From positions 434,001-498,000 of the forward strand of contig JACKBX010000002.1 of NCBI GenBank assembly GCA_020634375.1: a stretch of DNA of 64,000 nt, in the 5' to 3' direction. How positions within the stretch are numbered: position 1 is the first letter of the stretch; every line of letters starts with the position of its first letter. A program made the translations under genes and the position numbers. Source of the stretch: Ardenticatenaceae bacterium. Its GTDB lineage: Bacteria; Chloroflexota; Anaerolineae; Promineifilales; Promineifilaceae. Shown piece after piece: positions 44,412 through 51,017 of this stretch. The notes under the pieces are model-generated. The model did not search any database and was not told the origin of the DNA. It saw nothing but the letters and a program-made list of their open reading frames with translations.

Positions 44412-45695
44412 ATGAACAAAGTGAACGAAATCGTCATCATCAACGCCCTGCGCACGCCCATTGGGCGGCACGGCGGTGCGTTATCCCCGGTGCGCCCCGA
44501 CGACATGGCCGCACTGGTCATTGACGCCGTCGTCAAAGACGCGGGCATTGACCCCAATGAAATCGAAGAAGTGTATTTTGGCTGCGCCAACCAGGCTGGC
44601 GAAGACAACCGCAACGTGGCACGTATGGCCGCGCTGCTGGCTGGGCTGCCCCATCACGTAGCGGGCGTCACCTTCAACCGCCTCTGCGCCAGCGGGCTGA
44701 ATGCCGTGAACCAGGCCGCCCGCGCCCTTGCCATTGGCGAAGGTGAGATTTTTGTGGCCGGTGGCGTGGAAAGCATGAGCCGCGCCCCCTACTCCTTCCC
44801 TAAAAATTCCCGCGCCTGGGGGCCACCCGGCAACATCACCGGCTACGACACCACCCTGGGCTGGCGCTATCCCAATCCCAAGATGGAAGCGATCTTTCCC
44901 CTGGAAGCGATGGGCGAAACGGCCGAAAACATCTACGAGATGAGCCGCGATGGGAAAATAGCAGGCGGTGAAATCGGCCGCGCAGCGCAGGATGCCTTTG
45001 CTCTGGAAAGCCAGCGCCGCGCCTGCACAGCGATTAACAATGGCTATTTTGACTCGCAGCTCGTGCCTGTGCCCATCCCGCAGCGCAAAGGTACACCGAT
45101 CATGGTGGATACGGACGAACACCCGCGCATCAAGCGTGAGGGTGACAAGTATGTGCTGGATACAAGTATGGAAGTCCTGGCAAAATTGCGCCCGGCCTTC
45201 CGCAAGGGTGGCACGGTGACGGCCGGGAATGCCAGCGGCTTGAATGATGGCGCAGCGGCGTTGGTGCTGATGACGGCCGTCAAAGCCAAATCACTAGGGC
45301 TAAAACCAATAGCACGTTGGATTGGCTCGGCGGCGGCGGGGGTTGACCCGCGGGTGATGGGGCTGGGGCCGGTGGGCGCGACGCGCAAGGTGTTGCAGCG
45401 CACCGGGCTGTCGTTGGCGGATATGGATTTGATTGAACTCAACGAGGCATTTGCCGTGCAGTCGTTGGCGGTGATGAATGAGTTGGGGATGAACCCCGAC
45501 ATCACCAACGTGAACGGCGGGGCCATCGCTCTGGGCCACCCGCTGGGCTGCTCTGGGGCACGCATTCTGACGACGCTGCTGCATGAGATGAAACGGCGCA
45601 AAGCTCTGGGCCAACAAATGCGCTATGGGTTGGCGACATTGTGCGTGGGCGTGGGTCAGGGGGAAGCGACGGTGATTGAATTATTGGGGGATTAG
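44412..45695 (+). CDS. Acetyl-CoA acetyltransferase / thiolase
   Basis: A 427-residue thiolase. The acyl-accepting Cys92 lies in NRLCASG, and the C-terminal active-site blocks NGGAIALGHPLGCSGAR and LCVGVGQGEA are intact. The best match is the acetyl-CoA C-acetyltransferase/3-oxoadipyl-CoA thiolase branch; specificity cannot be settled. CAGGAG precedes the ATG. Length slightly above the usual ~390 because of a ~30-residue insertion around 125-165. It would act in beta-oxidation or ketone-body metabolism, possibly together with the HMG-CoA-lyase homolog at 27728. Confidence 0.92.
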   Translation: MNKVNEIVIINALRTPIGRHGGALSPVRPDDMAALVIDAVVKDAGIDPNEIEEVYFGCANQAGEDNRNVARMAALLAGLPHHVAGVTFNRLCASGLNAVNQAARALAIGEGEIFVAGGVESMSRAPYSFPKNSRAWGPPGNITGYDTTLGWRYPNPKMEAIFPLEAMGETAENIYEMSRDGKIAGGEIGRAAQDAFALESQRRACTAINNGYFDSQLVPVPIPQRKGTPIMVDTDEHPRIKREGDKYVLDTSMEVLAKLRPAFRKGGTVTAGNASGLNDGAAALVLMTAVKAKSLGLKPIARWIGSAAAGVDPRVMGLGPVGATRKVLQRTGLSLADMDLIELNEAFAVQSLAVMNELGMNPDITNVNGGAIALGHPLGCSGARILTTLLHEMKRRKALGQQMRYGLATLCVGVGQGEATVIELLGD

Positions 45696-45736
45696 GGGTT
45701 GGTCGCTGGTTGACTGGCAAATCTCAGATTTTTTCT

Positions 45737-45806
45737 ACCGCGGAGAGCGCGGGGGATGCGGAGTTTTCTTCTTCTTTTCCTCCGCGCTCTTTGCGCTCTC
45801 TGCGGT
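45737..45806. repeat. Inverted repeat ACCGCGGAGAGCGC
   Basis: A 14-bp arm (ACCGCGGAGAGCGC / GCGCTCTCTGCGGT, one mismatch) with a pyrimidine-rich centre. It lies between the convergent thiolase and Zn-ribbon genes. Similar ACCGCAGAGA words are widespread in environmental genomes. Confidence 0.6.
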
Positions 45807-45818
45807 TAAATCTCTTTT

Positions 45819-46061
45819 TTAGCCAGAAAAGAGAGCGTCGAGGAAGAGACCAACGTCGTCTTTCCCTTCTAACGTCCTGAGGTTGTAGATTTCGGTGTAG
45901 CCGCACTGGTTGCAGGAGACGTAGAGGTAGCGATAGGGTTGGATGTCCATGAAGCGGGTGATGCCGGTTCCAGACATTGCCAGGCGTTGTACTTCGCCGC
46001 CCTGGGAGTTGCAGCGGGCGCACACAAATTCGCGGGCTAGTGTTTCGTCTACTTTTGCCAT
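45819..46061 (-). CDS. Small Zn-ribbon protein (DUF2082-like)
   Basis: An 80-residue protein with two Cys pairs (FVCARCNS and VSCNQCGYTEIY) typical of predicted nucleic-acid-binding Zn ribbons. Start at 46061 has GGAGAG upstream; the open frame extends 25 codons further without support. The partner and ligand are unknown. Confidence 0.8.
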   Translation of the reverse strand: MAKVDETLAREFVCARCNSQGGEVQRLAMSGTGITRFMDIQPYRYLYVSCNQCGYTEIYNLRTLEGKDDVGLFLDALFSG

Positions 46062-46160
46062 GATTTTCTCTCCGTCGGGGCAAGTTTGCATGAACTGCTC
46101 CCACATTTTGCCATTAACTGGTTGTCTATACGGCACAAAAGAAGCCCCGGTTGTACAAAA

Positions 46161-46207
46161 GGAGGGGAGGCTTTAGCCGAACAGGCCTTAGCTAAAGCCT
46201 CCCCTCC
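46161..46207. repeat. 17-bp perfect hairpin (GGAGGGGAGGCTTTAGC)
   Basis: GGAGGGGAGGCTTTAGC and GCTAAAGCCTCCCCTCC flank a 13-nt loop in the spacer between the Zn-ribbon gene and the helical protein gene. Related GCTAAAGCCTCC / GCCGAAGCCTCC words occur inside the kinase gene at about 48550 and 48671. Confidence 0.75.
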
Positions 46208-46217
46208 AGAATTTACT

Positions 46218-46877
46218 TTATGATGGCTTTACAACGTCCAATGCTTCTAATAGCTGTGGCTGGTCGGCCAGGGCAAACTGCGCGACTTCTGTGAGTGTCA
46301 CCAACCATACCCGTGCTTGCGACCAAATGTCATCGCGCTGCCGGGTGGCTTCCTGGGCTTCGGCCGTTTCTTTTTGTTGGCTGCTGTCCAGGGCGGCGAT
46401 GGCGGTTACGGCCGTTGCCGCCCCCTCCAATATCACCTGTGTCTGTCCAAATTTACCCATCTCCGTGACAAAAGCGGGCGTTGCCAGCAGGCGCGTATAA
46501 AAGATATTCGCCTGCCGCAGCCACTCTGCACGGCGGGTTGGCTTTGGCTCGCTCAACAGCAGTTCGCGCTGCGCCTGCTTGTTCCCGGAAAAGAGCCGTT
46601 TTGCCAGGGCACGGTGCAGCCCATAGGTCTTGTCGGCGTCTTCCTGCGCCTGGTTAATGGCGACCGTAGCCGCATATTGATCGGCATATTCTTTGACTTG
46701 CGTCACGTCAGCGGCTATCAAATCGTCCAACAGCGTTTGCCCCTCTTGCAGCCGCGCCGCATCATAACCAAACGCCGCCATCGCCGCGCCAAGGTCAGCC
46801 GAACTGGTGACATTATCCAACACCGTGCGCATATGGCTGAGGAAATCAGCCAGTGGCAGCTTGTGTATATTTAACAT
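46218..46877 (-). CDS. Helical protein of unknown function
   Basis: A 219-residue, apparently all-helical cytoplasmic protein with no recognised domain. It has a well-placed AAAGGAGAG before the ATG and normal codon use, including one ACGGCCGT palindrome read as Thr-Ala-Val, which supports it as real. No signal peptide or TM segments; modest coiled-coil character near 60-100. It lies between a Zn-ribbon gene and the 21-bp tandem repeat. Confidence 0.7.
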   Translation of the reverse strand: MLNIHKLPLADFLSHMRTVLDNVTSSADLGAAMAAFGYDAARLQEGQTLLDDLIAADVTQVKEYADQYAATVAINQAQEDADKTYGLHRALAKRLFSGNKQAQRELLLSEPKPTRRAEWLRQANIFYTRLLATPAFVTEMGKFGQTQVILEGAATAVTAIAALDSSQQKETAEAQEATRQRDDIWSQARVWLVTLTEVAQFALADQPQLLEALDVVKPS

Positions 46878-47512
46878 GAGAAACTCTCCTTTTCAATTGG
46901 TTTTGCCGGAAATAAAAGGCACATTGCCCCAAAACCACAAAGAATTGGCAAATCTTGGTGGTTGACAGCCTCTATTTTACAAAGAAGCCCCCCGAAATGC
47001 TAAATGATTAGCACAAAGTGGCTTTGACAGAGCCGAATGCCATTTCGACAGAGCCGAATGCCATTTCGACAGAGCCGAATGCCATTTCGACAGAGCCGAA
47101 TGCCATTTCGACAGAGCCGAATGCCACTTCGACAGAGCCGAATGCCACTTCGACAGAGCCGAATGCCACTTCGACAGAGCCGAATGCCACTTCGACAGGG
47201 CCGAATGCCATTTCGACAGAGCCGAATGCCATTTCGGGGACTGAATATGCCAGGAGGGGAAACCTTAGTCGAACCGAAAATGACTGACATGCACTGGCTG
47301 AAGCCTCGACTCCTTACTTATGCTGTGGTAAGGGTAGGGGCGGGACGGCGTGGAATAGTGTTGGGCAAAATAAACGATCTGGCTTCCGCGCTGTCCCGCC
47401 CGGAGCGCCGCCGCGCTTATGGGCGAGATGACCGGGATGGATCGCCGTAAGTATAGCTTAAATCATGGCCCGGTCATCCCACCCCTACCCAATAATTGTG
47501 CAAACCAGAAAT
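46878..47512. other. 635-bp non-coding gap
   Basis: Holds the 21-bp tandem repeat (47025-47236) and about 275 bp without a credible gene. A G/C-rich stretch (47330-47480) contains imperfect inverted arms, TAAGGGTAGGGGCGGGA at about 47328 and TCATCCCACCCCTACCC at about 47474. No RNA gene is recognised. Confidence 0.5.
47025..47236. repeat. 21-bp tandem repeat, ten copies
   Basis: Ten head-to-tail copies of GACAGAGCCGAATGCCATTTC, with CACTTC replacing CATTTC in central copies and one GGG variant. Since 21 is a multiple of 3, several frames stay open, but no start site or codon bias supports a gene. There are no unique spacers, so it is not CRISPR. Confidence 0.9.
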
Positions 47513-49513
47513 TCATTCTCCTGGGGAGGATGCGCACCGGAACCCGAGACCGCTGCTCGTGATCGACGGGTAGCTGCCGTACCGGAAGGCGACGCGGAGG
47601 CTGGCCCAAACGTAGTACCAACCGCCGCCCCGCAGCACTCTGGAACTGCCAGAATCCGGGCCGATTGGGTTTTCTGCGGGGGAGATGTCATAGTAATCGC
47701 TGTCGTACCAATCAACCACCCATTCCCACACATTGCCAGTCATATCCGCCGCGCCAACCCAACTATCTCCGGCAGGGGAAAAACTGCCAACAGAAACGGT
47801 ATCCCCAGAACAATCACCAATCTGTGCAAGACTACAATTAGGAGACTCGTTACCCCAGGGGTAGAGACGGCCGTCTGTCCCTCTTGCCGCATATTCCCAC
47901 TGCGCTTCCGTAGGCAACTGCCCGCCGACCCAGGCGCAGTAATCCTGCGCATCAAACCAGGAAACGCCCACAACAGGGTAGTCCGCACCATTGTAAGTAT
48001 CATCATTGGCGTAAGAAGAGGGTTCACAATCACCATCAGCTACACATTGGCCATACATAGTATTGGTCACTTCCGTGCGGTCAATCCAAAAGCCGTCCAA
48101 CATCACCTCATGCTGCGGAAATTCGTTATCTTCGGCGTCCGGATCTTGTTCCGGGTGACTGCCCATCATAAAGGTTCCGCCGGGCACGTACACCATCTCC
48201 ATGTCATCGGTAGGTCGCACCCAGGCGCTGCCCAGGGTAGGGTTGGACGGCGGCACATTGGGGTCAAGGGTAGCTGTTGGCGTTGGCGTGTTTGTGGAGG
48301 TAGCAATGGCCGTTGGGATGTTTGTCGGGGTCGCTGTGGGGGTGTTAGTAGGCGTCTTTGTTGGGCGTGGTGTGGGAGTAGCAGTGTTCGTTTCCACCGG
48401 GACTGCGGCCATGGCTGTGGCCGTCATTGCCCCATCATCCCCGCTGTCACCGCCATTCCGCAGCACCCAAAACAGACCAATGGCAATCAGCAGTATAAGC
48501 AGCAGCGCCCAACTCCAGGCAGGCAGGCGGCGTTTGGTTCCGGTTGTTTCGGCTAAAGCCTCCTCTCCTGATCCTAAATTAGGTGGGGTGATTTGGGTGG
48601 CTATGGGTGGGGTGTGGAAGGCGGGTTGCAGGTTGTCTTCAAGGATAGTGGCGTAGGGGTCGGCTGTTCCGGCCGAAGCCTCCACTCCAGATTTGGTTGT
48701 GGCTTGTTGCAGGGCAGCAAGGAACTGGGCGGCGGTAGAAAAGCGGTTGTCCGGTTGTTTGTCCAGAGCCCGCTGCAAAAGCGCCTGGCAGCCTGGGGTT
48801 AATTGTTGGTTGTAGGCCAGCGGGTCGGGTACGGCTTCCAACAGATGTTGGCGCATCAGGCGGGCGGGGGTGTCGCCGCTGTAGGGCGGCTGCCCGGTGA
48901 GCAGTTCAAAGAGGATGACGCCGAGGGCATAGAGGTCGCTGCGTCCATCTACCTTGCCACTCTCCCACTGCTCAGGACTCATGTAGGCGGGCGTGCCAAT
49001 CATCGTCATCGTCTGTGTGGCCTCGGCCACCCGCGCAATGCCAAAGTCGGAAAGGTAAGGCAGGCCATCGGCGTCAAAGAGGATGTTATCCGGCTTCAGG
49101 TCGCGGTGGATGATGCCTTCACGATGCGCCTTGTCCAGCGCCGGAGCCAGACGGGCCAGCAAATCGCTAACCTGCTGCACGGTAAAGGGCTGGCCCTGCA
49201 TCCGCTGGCGCAACGTGCCGCCGGGCATGTAGCGCATGACGATATAGGGCACGTCATCATCCTCGCCAAAGTCGTACACGGTGACGATGGCGGGGTGTTC
49301 CAGGCGTGCGATGGTTTCTACCTCTTGCTGGAAGCGGCGGCGGAAATCTGGGGAGAAGGAGAACTGGCGAGGCAGGGCTTTGATGGCGACTTCGCGCTTG
49401 ATGCGTGGGTCGAGGCCCAAATAGACGACGGCCATGCCGCCCCGCCCTAATTCACGGATGATTTGGTAACGGCCGATTGCTTCTGGCTGCGGTTCTACTG
49501 GTTGGTTGCTCAT
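47513..49513 (-). CDS. Ser/Thr protein kinase with C-terminal FGE/C-type-lectin-fold domain
   Basis: A 666-residue membrane kinase. Kinase domain (about 15-275): P-loop GRGGMAVV, Lys45, HRDLKPDN (136-143), DFG (156-158) and TPAYMSPEQ. A TM helix (about 333-352) and a Thr/Pro-rich linker (about 375-430) lead to an FGE-sulfatase-type domain (about 440-666) with VPGGTFMMGS, DRTEVTN, LPTEAQWEYAARG, NVWEWVVDWY and the final GFRCA. The last ~30 residues carry the variable-residue pattern of C-type-lectin domains. ATG has GGAGTGA. The kinase could phosphorylate targets of the FHA proteins at 15541-16843; this is inferred. Confidence 0.9.
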   Translation of the reverse strand: MSNQPVEPQPEAIGRYQIIRELGRGGMAVVYLGLDPRIKREVAIKALPRQFSFSPDFRRRFQQEVETIARLEHPAIVTVYDFGEDDDVPYIVMRYMPGGTLRQRMQGQPFTVQQVSDLLARLAPALDKAHREGIIHRDLKPDNILFDADGLPYLSDFGIARVAEATQTMTMIGTPAYMSPEQWESGKVDGRSDLYALGVILFELLTGQPPYSGDTPARLMRQHLLEAVPDPLAYNQQLTPGCQALLQRALDKQPDNRFSTAAQFLAALQQATTKSGVEASAGTADPYATILEDNLQPAFHTPPIATQITPPNLGSGEEALAETTGTKRRLPAWSWALLLILLIAIGLFWVLRNGGDSGDDGAMTATAMAAVPVETNTATPTPRPTKTPTNTPTATPTNIPTAIATSTNTPTPTATLDPNVPPSNPTLGSAWVRPTDDMEMVYVPGGTFMMGSHPEQDPDAEDNEFPQHEVMLDGFWIDRTEVTNTMYGQCVADGDCEPSSYANDDTYNGADYPVVGVSWFDAQDYCAWVGGQLPTEAQWEYAARGTDGRLYPWGNESPNCSLAQIGDCSGDTVSVGSFSPAGDSWVGAADMTGNVWEWVVDWYDSDYYDISPAENPIGPDSGSSRVLRGGGWYYVWASLRVAFRYGSYPSITSSGLGFRCASSPGE

Positions 49514-49567
49514 TGTTCACTCCTGAATGGCGCAATTTTAACACCAGAAAATGAGGGGCGCATTCCC

Positions 49568-49600
49568 AGATTGGTTCACTCTCCAAGAGTGAACCAATCT
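49568..49600. repeat. Hairpin AGATTGGTTCACTC
   Basis: A 14-bp perfect stem around TCCAA, upstream of the nucleotidyltransferase. Its arms resemble those of 24756-24788. Confidence 0.65.
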
Positions 49601-49614
49601 CACTACGAATGGGG

Positions 49615-49620
49615 TATAAT
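49615..49620 (+). promoter_or_regulatory. -10 box 7 nt before the nucleotidyltransferase ATG
   Basis: TATAAT, seven nucleotides, then ATG at 49628. No -35 match is clear and no ribosome-binding site is possible, so a leaderless mRNA is predicted. Confidence 0.5.
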
Positions 49621-49627
49621 CGCGGGC

Positions 49628-50404
49628 ATGTTTGAACAAGACCGAATGTTGATGCGCTTGCAGCAGCGGGTGAATGGGGAACGGCCGATCACTGCCTGTT
49701 TCCTTTCTGGCTCATACGGCCGTCGCCGCGAAGACGCCTACTCCGATATGGACGTGGCCCTGGTGTATGGCAGCGAAGCAGAACGGGACATGGCCTGGCG
49801 CAGGCGGCAAGAGTTTGTGCAGTCGATGATGCCTTACGTGGCGGTGAAGTCGTTTGATGGGGTGCATGTACGGCCGTACTTCCACATCGCCCTCTACAGC
49901 AATGGCAGCAAAGTAGACTACCGCTTTGAAACCCGCGATGGCTTGCAGCCCAACCCCTGGGACCGCGACATCCGCATTTTGAAGGACAGCGATGGCTGGG
50001 CGGAACAATTCCAGCAGGACAGCCAGCGGTTGGCCCTGCCGCAGCCGCACATCACCGCCGATGAACTGACCGCGCTTGACACGCGTTTTTGGGTGATGTA
50101 TTGGGACGTGCTGCGCTTGCTGCTGCGCGGCGATTATCAAAAACCGTTCCCCATTTATCTGGAGCTGCTACATTTTACGCTGCCGCCCCTGCTGCGGGCA
50201 CTGCCGCTAGAAGATGCGGCGCATCAGGCGCTGCTGCACGCCCAATTCAGCCATGATACAAAGGCCACCGCCCGGCACATGCAGCAGTTGTTGACGGCGT
50301 ATTTGGGGGCGAGAACGGCCGTTACCCAACGCCACCAACTCACCTTCATCCCCGACCGCGCTTTTGAAAATAACATGCAAAATCTGATAAAAAGGATAAC
50401 GTAA
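49628..50404 (+). CDS. Nucleotidyltransferase-domain protein
   Basis: A 258-residue protein with the polymerase-beta-like nucleotidyltransferase signature GSYGRRREDAYSDMDV (about 28-43), whose two Asp bind metal. The remainder (about 140-250) is helical, as in aminoglycoside nucleotidyltransferases and HEPN-associated enzymes. The ATG at 49628 sits 7 nt after a TATAAT; an in-frame extension to 49463 is rejected. Its TAA stop is contributed by a CGTAAAACGT heptad element. It probably transfers a nucleotide to a small molecule or protein. Confidence 0.8.
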   Translation: MFEQDRMLMRLQQRVNGERPITACFLSGSYGRRREDAYSDMDVALVYGSEAERDMAWRRRQEFVQSMMPYVAVKSFDGVHVRPYFHIALYSNGSKVDYRFETRDGLQPNPWDRDIRILKDSDGWAEQFQQDSQRLALPQPHITADELTALDTRFWVMYWDVLRLLLRGDYQKPFPIYLELLHFTLPPLLRALPLEDAAHQALLHAQFSHDTKATARHMQQLLTAYLGARTAVTQRHQLTFIPDRAFENNMQNLIKRIT

Positions 50405-50448
50405 AACGTGAAGCGTGAGTCATCACGTTTCACGCTTCACGCTTCACG
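50400..50448. repeat. Heptad hairpin CGTGAAG overlapping a stop codon
   Basis: ACGTAAAACGTGAAGCGTGA, ATCACGTTTCACGCTTCACGCTTCACG inverted. The initial ACGTAA contains the stop codon of the nucleotidyltransferase. It lies 9 bp before the next ATG. Confidence 0.85.
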
Positions 50449-50457
50449 AACACCCCC

Positions 50458-50994
50458 ATGACCCTTCCACAAATCCCCCCCCTCACCTTTGAAGAAAACG
50501 ACGAACGCTTGAAAGTGACCATTCCTTTGAAGCGCAATTGGCTGCTATTTGGCCTGTTCACACTAAGTATGGTCATATGGGTGGCAATGATTGTCGTCGT
50601 CGTGGTTTTCATCTTCCGCGACGTGCTGCCTAATCGGGAACGGTATACCTTCACGCTGACAACCATGATGGTGGTCTGGCTGATCATCTGGTATTATCTG
50701 GGACAGGTAATTTGGGGACGCTGGCAATATTACACAGCTAATCGAGAAATTCTGTTCATCAATGCCGAAACGCTCGTGGTGCGCCGCCCCGTCTCCATTT
50801 TGGGCATCACGGATGCGTACGATATGCAGTATGCCAACCCTTTTTATTACAACGAAGCACATCGCTGCCCCGCTTTTGATTATGGCTCACAACGAGTATA
50901 CTTTGGGCAAGAGTTGAGTGAGGAAAATGCCCGCGCCTTGATGCGTTTTTTGAACGGCCGTTTCTTCCCCCAACTTGACGACGACGAAGATTAA
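50458..50994 (+). CDS. Two-TM membrane protein of unknown function
   Basis: A 178-residue protein with two strong TM helices (about 28-55 and 67-90) followed by a soluble C-terminal domain (about 95-178). It resembles small PH-like membrane proteins (a beta-rich stretch REILFINAETLVVRRPVSI), but I cannot assign a family. No ribosome-binding site is clear before the ATG. It is 23 bp ahead of the giant cyclase gene, so it may be co-transcribed. Confidence 0.7.
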   Translation: MTLPQIPPLTFEENDERLKVTIPLKRNWLLFGLFTLSMVIWVAMIVVVVVFIFRDVLPNRERYTFTLTTMMVVWLIIWYYLGQVIWGRWQYYTANREILFINAETLVVRRPVSILGITDAYDMQYANPFYYNEAHRCPAFDYGSQRVYFGQELSEENARALMRFLNGRFFPQLDDDED

Positions 50995-51017
50995 CACATC
51001 ATCTGACATCAATCCCT

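Noticed and set aside
47025..47236. CRISPR array
   Set aside because: The units are head to tail with no unique spacers and no cas genes nearby.
47000..47450. Repeat-encoded frames across the 21-bp array
   Set aside because: Open on both strands only because the unit is 21 bp; no start context, no homology and several equivalent frames.
47513..47640. A complete diversity-generating retroelement
   Set aside because: No reverse transcriptase, Avd gene or template repeat is visible in the window; only the target-like tail is present.
47465..48556. A 363-codon plus-strand frame opposite the kinase-FGE gene
   Set aside because: Shadow frame; the minus strand carries clear FGE and kinase motifs.
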